64,000 nt of DNA, from NCBI GenBank assembly GCA_008923285.1, contig WBSG01000027.1, positions 1-64,000 of the forward strand. Direction: 5' to 3'. Origin of the DNA: Betaproteobacteria bacterium SCN2 (GTDB taxonomy: Bacteria; Pseudomonadota; Gammaproteobacteria; Burkholderiales; Thiobacillaceae). The notes beneath the pieces were generated by a model. The model was not told the DNA's origin and ran no database searches. It saw only the letters and a list, made by a program, of their open reading frames with translations. Below, one piece after another: positions 41,181 through 49,341 of the stretch (position 1 is the stretch's first letter; each line of letters begins with the position of its first letter). The position numbers were made by a program, and so were the translations under genes.

Positions 41181-42848
41181 ATGCAAATCCCTGTCAGCGA
41201 ACTGATCGTCAGGTACATGGAGCGGCTCGGCATCGAATGCATTTTCGGCATCCCGGGCTCGCACATCCTGCCGGTCTACGACGCGCTCTACGATTCGCCC
41301 ATACGAACCGTGCTGGCCAAGCACGAGCAGGGTGCGGCCTTCATGGCCGGCGGCCATGCCCGCGTCACCGGCGGCGTCGGCGCCTGCATCACCACCGCCG
41401 GGCCGGGCGCGACCAACCTCGTCACTGCCATTGCCAGCGCCTATGCCGACCACCTGCCGGTGCTCGCCGTCACCGGCGAGGCGCCCACCTACATCTTCGG
41501 CAAGGGCGGCCTGCAGGAAAGCTCGGGCGAAGGCGGCGCCATCGATCAGGTCGCCCTGTTCGCCGGCATCACCCGCTACCACAAGCTGGTCGAGCGCACC
41601 GACTACCTCGCCACCGTGCTCAACCAGGCGGCCAAATTCCTGCTGTCGAAAACCCCCGGCCCGGTGGTGCTGAGCATCCCCTACAACATCCAGAAGGAGC
41701 TGGTGGATGACACCATCCTGGATGACATCGCCTTTGGCCGCAACGACGGCACATACGTGATCGCCGATGCCTACATCGCCCGGAGCGTGGAACTGCTGCG
41801 CGAGGCCAGGCGCCCGCTGATCATCGCCGGCTACGGCTGCCTCCGCTCAGGCGCGCAGCAGGCCCTGCGCAACATCAGCGAGCGCCTGAACATCGCGGTC
41901 ACCAGCAGCCTCAAGGCCAAGGGCGCGGTCGACGAGCGTTCCGCCCTGGCCCTGGGCAGCCTCGGCGTCACCTCAGGCGGCCACGCCCTGCGCTATCTGG
42001 AGAGGGAGGCCGACCTGGTGCTGGTGCTGGGCGCCAGCTTCAACGAGCGCACCAGCTACGTCTGGGACAAGCACCTGCTGGCCGGCAAGAAGCTGATCCA
42101 GATCGACAACAGCGCCCAGCAGCTGGAAAAGGTCTTTCGCGCCGACCTCGCGGTACAGGCCGAACTGGGCGTCTACCTCAAGGCGCTCGATGCGGCCCTG
42201 CAGGCGCAGAACGTGGCGGCCAAGGCGCCGGTCGATGTCGCCGCCTTCATCGCGGCCTCGCAAAAGCAGAGCGACGACGCCGGACAGACCATCTTCGACG
42301 AGAAATTCGACCAGGTGCGCGCCTTCTACGGCTGGCTGGAACGGCAGTTCCCCGACGGCCTGGTCATGTTCGACGACAACATCGTCTTCGCGCAGAACTT
42401 CTACCGCGTTTCGCACCAGGACCGCTTCTACCCCAACACCGGCATCTCCTCGCTGGGCCATGCCATCCCCGCCGCCATCGGTGCCGGCTGCGCCACCCGG
42501 CAGCCCCTGTTCGCCGTGATCGGCGACGGCGGCTTCCACATGTGCGCCATGGAAATCATGACGGCGGTGAACTACAAGATCCCGCTCAACGTGGTGCTGT
42601 TCAACAACAACACCATGGGCCTCATCCGCAAGAACCAGCACCAGCATTACCGTGATCGCTTCATCGACTGCGACTTCAGCAACCCGGACTTCGCCCTGCT
42701 GGCCAAGTCCTTCGGCATCCGGCATGCACGGGTGGAAAGCGAGCAGGACCTGGGCAAACTGGCGGCGCTCGATTTCCATCACGACATCAACCTCATCGAG
42801 GTGATGATCGACCAGGATGCGTATCCCAACTATTCGTCCCGCCGCTGA
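41181..42848 (+). CDS. thiamine-diphosphate enzyme, acetolactate-synthase-like
   Basis: 555 residues from ATG 41181. The three-domain TPP plan is clear: N-terminal ECIFGIPGSHILPVYDAL, the catalytic glutamate E49 in AKHEQGAAFMAGGHAR, GPGATNLVTAIASAYADHLP, a central domain around RRPLIIAGYGC, and the C-terminal cofactor site IGDGGFHMCAMEIMTAVNY (GDG at 448-450) with FNNNTMG. No regulatory ilvN-type subunit gene is near. It may be a decarboxylase or carboligase other than biosynthetic acetolactate synthase. Three bases separate it from the next gene, a glycosyltransferase-like protein, so the two very likely work in one pathway. Confidence 0.85.
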   Translation: MQIPVSELIVRYMERLGIECIFGIPGSHILPVYDALYDSPIRTVLAKHEQGAAFMAGGHARVTGGVGACITTAGPGATNLVTAIASAYADHLPVLAVTGEAPTYIFGKGGLQESSGEGGAIDQVALFAGITRYHKLVERTDYLATVLNQAAKFLLSKTPGPVVLSIPYNIQKELVDDTILDDIAFGRNDGTYVIADAYIARSVELLREARRPLIIAGYGCLRSGAQQALRNISERLNIAVTSSLKAKGAVDERSALALGSLGVTSGGHALRYLEREADLVLVLGASFNERTSYVWDKHLLAGKKLIQIDNSAQQLEKVFRADLAVQAELGVYLKALDAALQAQNVAAKAPVDVAAFIAASQKQSDDAGQTIFDEKFDQVRAFYGWLERQFPDGLVMFDDNIVFAQNFYRVSHQDRFYPNTGISSLGHAIPAAIGAGCATRQPLFAVIGDGGFHMCAMEIMTAVNYKIPLNVVLFNNNTMGLIRKNQHQHYRDRFIDCDFSNPDFALLAKSFGIRHARVESEQDLGKLAALDFHHDINLIEVMIDQDAYPNYSSRR

Positions 42849-42851
42849 CGC

Positions 42852-44672
42852 ATGAGCGGTTTCGTGACGACGCAGCTCGTTGCTTGCATCGAGCGCTACC
42901 AGAACCACATCCCCGCCCTGGCCGAGATCGGCCGGCAGCTGCAAAGCGGTGCCGACCCCCTCGCCCTCTACGAGCAATGCCATCCCCTGCTGGAACAGGC
43001 CATGTGGTCCGGCACGATGGATTTCCACGCATTGCTGGCCGACTACCAGGCTCTGTTCCGCGAGCAGGAAGCGCTCATTCAACAACGCGGCAACGACGGC
43101 CGCCACCACTTCATCCTCGGCATCCCCATCGCCGACCGCCCGCCGCACCTGCGCGCCTGTCTGGAAAGCATTCATCAGCTCTGCCGACTCTTCAACTACG
43201 GCGGCAATACCGATGGCGCGTGGGACAAGGTCGAGGTCGTCGTCGCCGAGGACAGCCGCTTCGAATCCAACATCCGCCGCGACATCGAACTGGTGGAGGA
43301 ATACCGGCAGAAAGGCCTGCAGGTTCACCACTTCGGCCTGGACGAGCAGTACGAACTGCTGCACGCGCTGCCTGCCGGCACGCGCGAACGCCTGGGCCGC
43401 CTGCTCACCACCCAGACGCGGGACAAGTTCTACCTCAAGGGCCAGGCCGCCAACCGCAACCTCGCCTACCTCAAGTTCCTGCAGCTCACGCAGGACAAGG
43501 ACCGCACGCTGTATTACCTGGTCGACAGCGACCAGCGCCTGTGCGTCAACCGGCAGACGGAAGACGGCGAAGAGGCGGTCTATGCGCTGAACTACTTCAG
43601 TGCCGCGGACAGGATTTTCCGCAGCGGCGACACCCTCATGCTCACCGGCAAGATGGTGGGCGACCCGCCGGTGTCGCCTTCGGTGATGGCGGCCAGCTTC
43701 CTCAACGATGTCAGCGCCTTCTTCACCCGCCTGGCTGGATTGAATGAAAGCCAGCCCTGCCAATTCCACGGCGCGCAGCAAAAGCCCGGCGACGCCGCCT
43801 ATCACGACCTCGCCGGACTGTTCGGATACGAACACAAGCAGGCCGCATTCGATTACGCCTGCCGGCTCGAAGGCAGCCACGACCATGCCGCCTGTTTGCG
43901 TGACTTCAGCAGCCGCCTCAACGCCTTCTTCTTCGGCGAGCACCTCACGCGCAGGACCTGGTTCGACTATGGAAAAGGCTACAGCGTGCTCAGCCCCGCG
44001 CGCACCATCTACCCCGGCAACTACATCGTCAATTACGCGGGCCTGAAATACGTCATCCCCTTCGGCCACTTGCGCCTGAGAATGTCCGGCCCCACCTCAG
44101 GCCGTCTGATCGCCGCCGAGATCGGCCCGCGCTTCGCCTCGTTCAACATGCCCAACCTGCACCTGCGCACCACCGAGGCGGGACTGGAGGACGACTTCCG
44201 CCCCGGCGTGGAAGTCGGCCAGGAAAATGAACAGCAGCGTATCGACCTGTCCAACGAATTTGAGCGCCAGTTCTTCGGCGACCTGATGCTGTTTTCCACC
44301 GAAGAACTGGTGAAGCGCGCAAACGTGAACTGGCCCTTCCCTCGCGAAACCGTCGAGGCCGTGTTCGATCAGAAAGAAGCCGAGATGCTGACGCTGTACC
44401 GGCAAAAGCACGCAGCCATCGTGCAAAGGAACCGGCAACTGAACGAGCAGGTGTTCAAGGCCGGCCATTGGTGGCTGCATGCGCCCGAACTCGAAGCCGC
44501 ATTGACCGAGGTGCGCGCCTTCATCGACAACATCGAGCGCAACTTCGGCGAGCACGCCACTGCATGGCAGCAGATTCAATCCAGCGAACACCGCGCCCGG
44601 CGCAAACAGCAGATCGTCGAGGCCCTGCTCGACTACCGGGCCGAGCGCGACGCCTGGGACAGCCTGTTCTAG
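42852..44672 (+). CDS. large GT-A-like protein of unknown function
   Basis: 606 residues; I recognise no named family. Residues 1-85 are helical. From about 86 (HHFILGIPIADRPPHLRACL) a GT-A-like domain follows: KVEVVVAEDSRFESNIRRDI, GQAANRNLAYLKFLQL and YYLVDSDQRLCVN, where D225-S-D227 would be the metal-binding DxD motif. A middle part contains SPARTIYPGNYIVNYAGLKY and HLRLRMSGPTSGRLIAAEIG, and a charged helical tail ends the protein. The tight spacing after the TPP-enzyme gene suggests that it uses or delivers the product of that enzyme. No signal peptide or membrane segment is seen. Confidence 0.65.
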   Translation: MSGFVTTQLVACIERYQNHIPALAEIGRQLQSGADPLALYEQCHPLLEQAMWSGTMDFHALLADYQALFREQEALIQQRGNDGRHHFILGIPIADRPPHLRACLESIHQLCRLFNYGGNTDGAWDKVEVVVAEDSRFESNIRRDIELVEEYRQKGLQVHHFGLDEQYELLHALPAGTRERLGRLLTTQTRDKFYLKGQAANRNLAYLKFLQLTQDKDRTLYYLVDSDQRLCVNRQTEDGEEAVYALNYFSAADRIFRSGDTLMLTGKMVGDPPVSPSVMAASFLNDVSAFFTRLAGLNESQPCQFHGAQQKPGDAAYHDLAGLFGYEHKQAAFDYACRLEGSHDHAACLRDFSSRLNAFFFGEHLTRRTWFDYGKGYSVLSPARTIYPGNYIVNYAGLKYVIPFGHLRLRMSGPTSGRLIAAEIGPRFASFNMPNLHLRTTEAGLEDDFRPGVEVGQENEQQRIDLSNEFERQFFGDLMLFSTEELVKRANVNWPFPRETVEAVFDQKEAEMLTLYRQKHAAIVQRNRQLNEQVFKAGHWWLHAPELEAALTEVRAFIDNIERNFGEHATAWQQIQSSEHRARRKQQIVEALLDYRAERDAWDSLF

Positions 44673-44686
44673 GCAAACATCGCAAA

Positions 44687-44829
44687 ACCGTCATCGCGAG
44701 CGAAGGGCGGCGGAAAGCGCCCCCCTACCGTCATCGCGAGGCCCGCAGGGCCGTGGCGATCCAGTTCAAGCAAGGCCCAGCATCCCCCTGGATTGCTTCG
44801 TCACTGCATTCCCCCGCAATGACGAGCGC
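44687..44829. repeat. composite hairpin repeat, CGTCATCGCGAG family, copy 1
   Basis: Contains two direct copies of ACCGTCATCGCGAG (about 44688 and 44727), a CGATCCAG end (about 44756) and an oppositely oriented CTGGATTGCTTCGTCACTGC near 44788, ending CCCGCAATGACG. It fills the gap between convergent genes. The sequence type (GCAATGACG ... CTGGATTGC) is widespread as a dispersed intergenic element in proteobacterial genomes. A half copy lies at 62863-62892. Confidence 0.85.
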
Positions 44830-44833
44830 TTGC

Positions 44834-45598
44834 CTAATCCACGGTTAGCGAATCCGCCGCCTGCTCGATGATCTGCCTGCGACATTCCCGGTAAACCTCG
44901 CGCGCCTCGTCCAGCACCGCATCCGGCACGGCGATATGCGCGTAATCGCTCCCGCCCCTGTCGATACTCCCGCGATGAATGCGCGGCGATGAGTCGCCCT
45001 TCAAGGGCTTGCCGGTGTGGCTGAAGGTCTGATACTGCTCGCTCAAGGACGAATCCAGTTCCAGCCACGCGGCGAGCCTCGGCAGCAGCAGCTCCGGCGT
45101 GCGCTGCCACAGCTCGGCATCGAAATAGAAATAGCCGCGGTTGCCCCTGGCGAAATTGACCCTGGCGAAATCGGCCAGCGCCCTGACCCGCTCGATGTAG
45201 TAGCGAGCCGCCTTCTCGGGCGAATCGAACAGATCGCCGCCATCATCCTTTTGCCGATACAAATGCACGATGCTCTGAATGGTGGGCTCAGGCTGACGCA
45301 GCGAGACCAGGATTTTCATGTCCGCCAGGCCCAGCTTGTCAGGCGCCAGGACATAGTCATTGTGCAGCAGCTTGTCGAACAGATACCGGCTGCCCGGCTT
45401 GAGCGCATCGCCTTCTACATAAGCGGCCAGCTGCCGGTCCAGCGCAGCGGCATCCTCATAGCTGATGTGCATTTCGTAATAGCCGTTGATCAGCGGATGC
45501 GAACCGAGAATATGCCCGGCTAGGCTGGTATAGGCCCGCATGTGGCTGAGCAGGAAAATCCTGTCGTGACACGGGGAGGAAGCGCTGTTGGAATGCAT
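44834..45598 (-). CDS. sulfotransferase-like P-loop protein
   Basis: 254 residues from ATG 45598 (MHSNSASSPCHDRIFLLSHM). IFLLSHMRAYTSLAGHILGS is an atypical 5'-phosphosulfate loop, DMKILVSLRQPEPTIQSIVH is the 3'-phosphate strand with the conserved arginine and serine, and LLLPRLAAWLELDSSL with a later PLKGDSSPRIHRGSI resembles the C-terminal part of carbohydrate sulfotransferases. The open frame runs on upstream opposite another gene, but composition and similarity begin at this ATG. It converges with the TPP-enzyme/glycosyltransferase pair across a repeat and may modify the same product. Confidence 0.7.
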   Translation of the reverse strand: MHSNSASSPCHDRIFLLSHMRAYTSLAGHILGSHPLINGYYEMHISYEDAAALDRQLAAYVEGDALKPGSRYLFDKLLHNDYVLAPDKLGLADMKILVSLRQPEPTIQSIVHLYRQKDDGGDLFDSPEKAARYYIERVRALADFARVNFARGNRGYFYFDAELWQRTPELLLPRLAAWLELDSSLSEQYQTFSHTGKPLKGDSSPRIHRGSIDRGGSDYAHIAVPDAVLDEAREVYRECRRQIIEQAADSLTVD

Positions 45599-45654
45599 CC
45601 TGCTGTCCGTTGTGATCGCAAACGACACTGTGCTGGACAAGGCCCTCCGAAACC

Positions 45655-47121
45655 TTATTTGCCCACCGCCTCCACCCACGCCACTCCCCAGCCGACGCCG
45701 AACCCGGTGAGGTCGGTCATCACCGCGCCCAACCCGCCCTTGCAGGTACTGGCCGAGAGGTCCATGTGCACCCAGGGGGTGTCGTCGATGAAACGCGAGA
45801 GGAAGCGCGTGGCGAGGATGTGGTCGGCGGCGCCTTCCATGGTGCACTGCAGCACGTCGGCCACTTTTGAATCGAGCTGCGGGTCGTAGTCGGCGTCCAT
45901 GGGGAAGCGGCAGACGCGCTCGCCGCTTTGCTGCGCGGCCTTCAATGCGGCTTCGGCGACGTTTTCGCGGTTGCTGAAAATGCCGCTGTAGCGGTCGCCC
46001 AGCGCGTAGTGCATGGAGCCGGTGAGGGTTGCGAAGTCGGCGATGGCGTCGGGCTTGGCGCGCGCGGCCATAGTCAATGTATCGGCCAGCACCATGCGGC
46101 CTTCGGCGTCGGTGTGCACGATCTCGATGGTGGTGCCGTTGAGCGAGCGGACGATCTCGTTCTGCCGGTAGGCCTGCGGGCTGATGTGGTTTTCCGCCAG
46201 CGCGACCCAGCCGTCGATCTGCAGCGGCAGCTTGAGCCTGGACGCCGCGGCCATGATGCCCAGCACCACGGCGGAGCCGTTCATGTCCTCGTGCATGCCG
46301 TGCATGTACTTGGCGGGTTTGAGGTTGTGGCCGCCGGTGTCGAAGCAGATGCCCTTGCCCACCAATGCGATTTTTTTCTTTTTCCCTTCCCCCTTCCCCC
46401 TTCCCCCTTCCCATTTCAGATGCACAATGGCCGCGTCCTTGGCCGGCGAGCCCTGCGCCACCGCGCAGAAGGCACCGGCGCCCATTTTCTTCAGCTTGTC
46501 GAAGCCGAGTTCTTCGAGCTTCCAGCCGTAGTCCTTCGCCAGCCTGGCGATGCGCTTGCGGTAGGCGCCGGGCGTGAGCTGGTTGGGCGGCAGGCTGGTG
46601 AGCGCGCGGGTCAGGGTATTGCCCTCGGCCACGGCCAGTTCGCGTGCGTAACCGCCCTTGGCCGTGACGCCGTGCACCGCGAGCTTTTGCAGGGCACCGG
46701 GCAGCTTGCCGCTTTTTTGCGTGGGCAGGGGCTGCGCGTTCACCGCCGCGCAATAGACGGCATCGCTCGCCGCCATTTGCTTGAAAGCATCCGGGCCATA
46801 CAGCGCAAGCTGCAGCTCGCCGGGATGCTCGGCCAGCAGCGGCGCGAGCGCCTGGCGCAGCTGGGCATGGCGCGAGAACGTGTCGGCCGCGGCATCGAGC
46901 ATGGCGTAGACGCGCAGGCCGGCGCCGGTTTCGATGGCGAGCGGCGATTTCGCCAGTTCTTCCGCCTTCATGTCCTTGCGCTTGAGCGCGGCGGCAAGGG
47001 CAGGTTTGCCGGGAACCTCCGCCAGGGTTTTTCCCTTCGGCATCAGCACCAGCGCATGGCCGGCGGCATCGAGGGTTTTTTGGGCGGCTTCGGGTTTCTT
47101 TTCAATGATCTGCAAGGACAT
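45655..47121 (-). CDS. M17 leucyl-aminopeptidase family protein
   Basis: 488 residues from ATG 47121 (MSLQIIEKKPEAAQ); an upstream in-frame start at 47235 would run into the pdhA promoter. The C-terminal catalytic domain has IALVGKGICFDTGGHNLKP, MHEDMNGSAVVLGIMAA, and EIVHTDAEGRMVLADTL, which hold the two-zinc site. It is closer to the PepB-like shorter members than to PepA. Just before the first metal motif the protein contains a lysine/glycine low-complexity insert encoded by a heptanucleotide repeat. Divergent from pdhA. Confidence 0.9.
   Translation of the reverse strand: MSLQIIEKKPEAAQKTLDAAGHALVLMPKGKTLAEVPGKPALAAALKRKDMKAEELAKSPLAIETGAGLRVYAMLDAAADTFSRHAQLRQALAPLLAEHPGELQLALYGPDAFKQMAASDAVYCAAVNAQPLPTQKSGKLPGALQKLAVHGVTAKGGYARELAVAEGNTLTRALTSLPPNQLTPGAYRKRIARLAKDYGWKLEELGFDKLKKMGAGAFCAVAQGSPAKDAAIVHLKWEGGRGKGEGKKKKIALVGKGICFDTGGHNLKPAKYMHGMHEDMNGSAVVLGIMAAASRLKLPLQIDGWVALAENHISPQAYRQNEIVRSLNGTTIEIVHTDAEGRMVLADTLTMAARAKPDAIADFATLTGSMHYALGDRYSGIFSNRENVAEAALKAAQQSGERVCRFPMDADYDPQLDSKVADVLQCTMEGAADHILATRFLSRFIDDTPWVHMDLSASTCKGGLGAVMTDLTGFGVGWGVAWVEAVGK
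46381..46412. repeat. heptanucleotide TTCCCCC repeat inside aminopeptidase gene
   Basis: Three perfect TTCCCCC units (46387-46407) flanked by TTTCCC and TTCCC partial units, with a T-rich tract immediately before it. On the coding (minus) strand it encodes the glycine/lysine stretch GGRGKGEGKKKK. A seven-base unit is not a multiple of three, so gain or loss of one unit would shift the frame. Confidence 0.85.
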
Positions 47122-47147
47122 GGGCGTTTGGGCGATTGTTCGTGAAA

Positions 47148-47176
47148 TTGAATGGATGGAGCTTTTCCGCGATAAT
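47148..47176 (+). promoter_or_regulatory. sigma-70-type promoter of pdhA
   Basis: TTGAAT (47148-47153) and GATAAT (47171-47176) are exactly 17 bases apart, upstream of pdhA, giving a leader of about 50 bases and an AAAGGG ribosome-binding site before ATG 47235. Read by eye, not tested. Confidence 0.6.
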
Positions 47177-47234
47177 AGCGCGATTTTTCGCAAGCCTTTC
47201 TTAACCCTTCCCCCAGATATGTAAAGGGTCATCA

Positions 47235-48236
47235 ATGAAACTGGAAGACAAGAAGCGCGTGCTCAGGGAGATGGTGGTTCACCGCCGTTTCGAAGAGCGC
47301 TGCTACCAAGCCTACATCGAGCGCAAGATCGGCGGCTTTCTGCACCTGTATCCCGGCCAGGAAGCCTGCTGCAACGGCGTGATGGAAGCTGCCCGCCCCG
47401 GCTACGACTACGTCATCACCGGCTATCGCGACCACGTGCACGCCATCAAGTGCGGCGCCGACCCCAAGGAAGTCATGGCCGAGCTGTATGGCAAGGAAAC
47501 CGGCTCCTCCAAGGGCCGCGGCGGCTCCATGCATATTTTCGACGTGAAGCACCGCTTCATGGGCGGCTATGCGCTGGTCGGCGGCCCCTTCCCGCTCGCC
47601 GCCGGCATCGCCAAGGGCATCCAGATGAAGGGCGGCGACGAGATCGCCATCTGTTTCCTGGGCGACGCCGCCAACAACCAGGGCACTTTCCACGAAACCA
47701 TGAACATGGCCGCGCTGTACAAGCTGCCGGTGCTGTTCGTGTGCGAGAACAACCTCTACGGCATCGGCACCGCCATCGAGCGCTCCACCGCCGTGGTGCA
47801 CCAGCACAAGCGCGTCTGCGGCTACGACATGGAAGCCGCCGAAACCGACGGCCAGGACATCGAAAAGGTCTACGAGGCCGCCAAGGTCGCCGTCAACCAC
47901 GTGCGCTCCGGCAAGGGCCCCTACTTCCTCGAACTGCTGACCTACCGCTATCGCGGCCATTCCATGTCCGATTCGCGTGGCTACCGCACGCGCGAGGAAG
48001 AGGAAATGTGGAAGCAGCGCGACCCCATCTACATCCTGCGCGACCGCCTGATCGCCGAGAAGGCCATGACCATGGCCGACTATGAGGCGATGGAAAAGGA
48101 AATTGACGCCTACATCGAGAACGAAGTCATCAAGTTCGCGGAAGAATCGCCCGAGCCCAAGGTGGAAGAACTCGAAAAGTATGTGTTCGCGGACCGCGAA
48201 AGCCAGATGCCCTGGATCACGGGCAAGGCCGCCTGA
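47235..48236 (+). CDS. pdhA: pyruvate dehydrogenase E1 component, alpha subunit
   Basis: 333 residues of the heterotetrameric E1 type. GQEACCNGVMEAARPGYDYV, ITGYRDHVHAIKCGA, KGRGGSMHIF, and the TPP motif CFLGDAANNQGTFHETMNMA with VCENNLYGIGT are clear; YRYRGHSMSDSRGYRTREEE is the phosphorylation-loop region. It decarboxylates pyruvate and reductively acetylates lipoyl groups with the beta subunit. Acetoin or branched-chain dehydrogenase is an alternative by sequence, but the three-gene order favours pyruvate. Confidence 0.88.
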   Translation: MKLEDKKRVLREMVVHRRFEERCYQAYIERKIGGFLHLYPGQEACCNGVMEAARPGYDYVITGYRDHVHAIKCGADPKEVMAELYGKETGSSKGRGGSMHIFDVKHRFMGGYALVGGPFPLAAGIAKGIQMKGGDEIAICFLGDAANNQGTFHETMNMAALYKLPVLFVCENNLYGIGTAIERSTAVVHQHKRVCGYDMEAAETDGQDIEKVYEAAKVAVNHVRSGKGPYFLELLTYRYRGHSMSDSRGYRTREEEEMWKQRDPIYILRDRLIAEKAMTMADYEAMEKEIDAYIENEVIKFAEESPEPKVEELEKYVFADRESQMPWITGKAA

Positions 48237-48248
48237 GGAGAATCAAAC

Positions 48249-49232
48249 ATGGCAGAAATAATGTATTGGGAAGCCATCCAGCGCGCCCATGATGAAGAAA
48301 TGGCCCGCGATCCGCTGGTGATCTGCATGGGCGAGGACATCGGCGTGGCCGGCGGCACCTACAAGGCCACCAAGGGCCTGTACGAAAAATACGGTCCGCT
48401 GCGCGTGATCGACACCCCCATTTCCGAGAACAGCTACACCGGCCTCGGCATCGGCGCCTCCTTCCTCGGCGTGCGTCCGATCATCGAACTGATGTCGGTG
48501 AACTTCGCCTGGCTGGCCATGGACCAGATGTTCAACTCCGCGGCCAAGGTGCGCTACATGTCCGGCGGCCAACTCACCGCGCCCTGCGTGTTCCGCTCCG
48601 CCGGCGGCGCCGCGCACCAGCTCGGCGCGCAGCATTCGGCGCGCATGGAAAAGGTGTTCATGGGCATCGCCGGCCTGCGCGTGGTGACGCCGTCCAACCC
48701 CAGGCAAGCCTACGGCCTGCTGAAATCGGCCATCCGCTGCGACGATCCCGTCTACATCAACGAACACGAGCTGATGTACAACATGAAGGGCGACGTGCCC
48801 GACACCGAGTACTTCCACCCGCTGGAAGGCTCCGAAGTCACCCGCTCCGGCACCGACGTCACCCTGTTCGGCTACAACATCTCCGTGCACTGGAACCTCA
48901 AGGCCGCCGAGATCCTCGACAAGCAGTACGGCATTTCCGCCGAGGTGGTGGACCTGTACTCGCTGTCGCCGCTCGACCGCGAAGGCATCAGGAAGTCGGT
49001 ATCCAAGACCCACCGCGCCGTCGTGGTGGGCGAGGAAGAAGCGCCGGTCGGCGTGTGTTCCGAAGTGATCAGCGTCATCAACGAGGAATGCTTCTTCGAA
49101 CTCGACGCCGCCCCGGTGCGCGTGAATTCAGCCCTGGTGCCGCAGCCCTACAACCACACCCTGGAAAAGGCCGCGATTCCGAATGCGGAAGACGTGGTCG
49201 CGGCAGTTCTCAAGCTGTTTGGTAAAGCCTGA
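48249..49232 (+). CDS. pdhB: pyruvate dehydrogenase E1 component, beta subunit
   Basis: 327 residues. VICMGEDIGVAGGTYKATKG, DTPISENSYTGLGIGASFLG, and APCVFRSAGGAAHQLGAQHS are conserved in E1 beta subunits, followed by the transketolase C-terminal domain (EILDKQYGISAEVVDLYSL). It pairs with the alpha subunit encoded 12 bases upstream. Confidence 0.9.
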   Translation: MAEIMYWEAIQRAHDEEMARDPLVICMGEDIGVAGGTYKATKGLYEKYGPLRVIDTPISENSYTGLGIGASFLGVRPIIELMSVNFAWLAMDQMFNSAAKVRYMSGGQLTAPCVFRSAGGAAHQLGAQHSARMEKVFMGIAGLRVVTPSNPRQAYGLLKSAIRCDDPVYINEHELMYNMKGDVPDTEYFHPLEGSEVTRSGTDVTLFGYNISVHWNLKAAEILDKQYGISAEVVDLYSLSPLDREGIRKSVSKTHRAVVVGEEEAPVGVCSEVISVINEECFFELDAAPVRVNSALVPQPYNHTLEKAAIPNAEDVVAAVLKLFGKA

Positions 49233-49233
49233 T

Positions 49234-49322
49234 TAACCGCGGAGAGCACGGAGGACGCGGAGCGAAGCTGATAAACAGTTTTCTCCCGGTTTCCTCTGCG
49301 AACTCTGCGAACTCAGCGGTTA
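49234..49322. repeat. imperfect hairpin repeat, CCGCGGAG family, copy 2
   Basis: Left arm TAACCGCGGAGAGCACGGAG and onward, right arm ending CTGCGAACTCAGCGGTTA. It lies between pdhB and the E2-E3 gene, inside a presumed operon. Same family as 35169-35242. Confidence 0.88.
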
Positions 49323-49341
49323 AAAGTTTTTAGGATTCGAG

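Noticed and set aside
41181-42848. biosynthetic acetolactate synthase (ilvB)
   Set aside because: No small regulatory subunit or ilvC follows, and the gene is coupled to an unrelated glycosyltransferase-like gene; kept as a TPP enzyme of unknown substrate.
41973-44069. 698-codon minus-strand frame opposite the TPP enzyme and GT-like genes
   Set aside because: Spans two well-supported plus-strand genes and has no recognisable domain; typical GC-rich antisense artefact.
44687-44829. CRISPR-like array from repeated CGTCATCGCGAG units
   Set aside because: Only two direct units plus inverted ends, without regular spacers or cas genes; it is a dispersed hairpin repeat.
45599-46753. in-frame upstream extension of the sulfotransferase-like gene
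   Set aside because: The extension reads through the aminopeptidase gene in a wrong frame; family similarity begins at ATG 45598.
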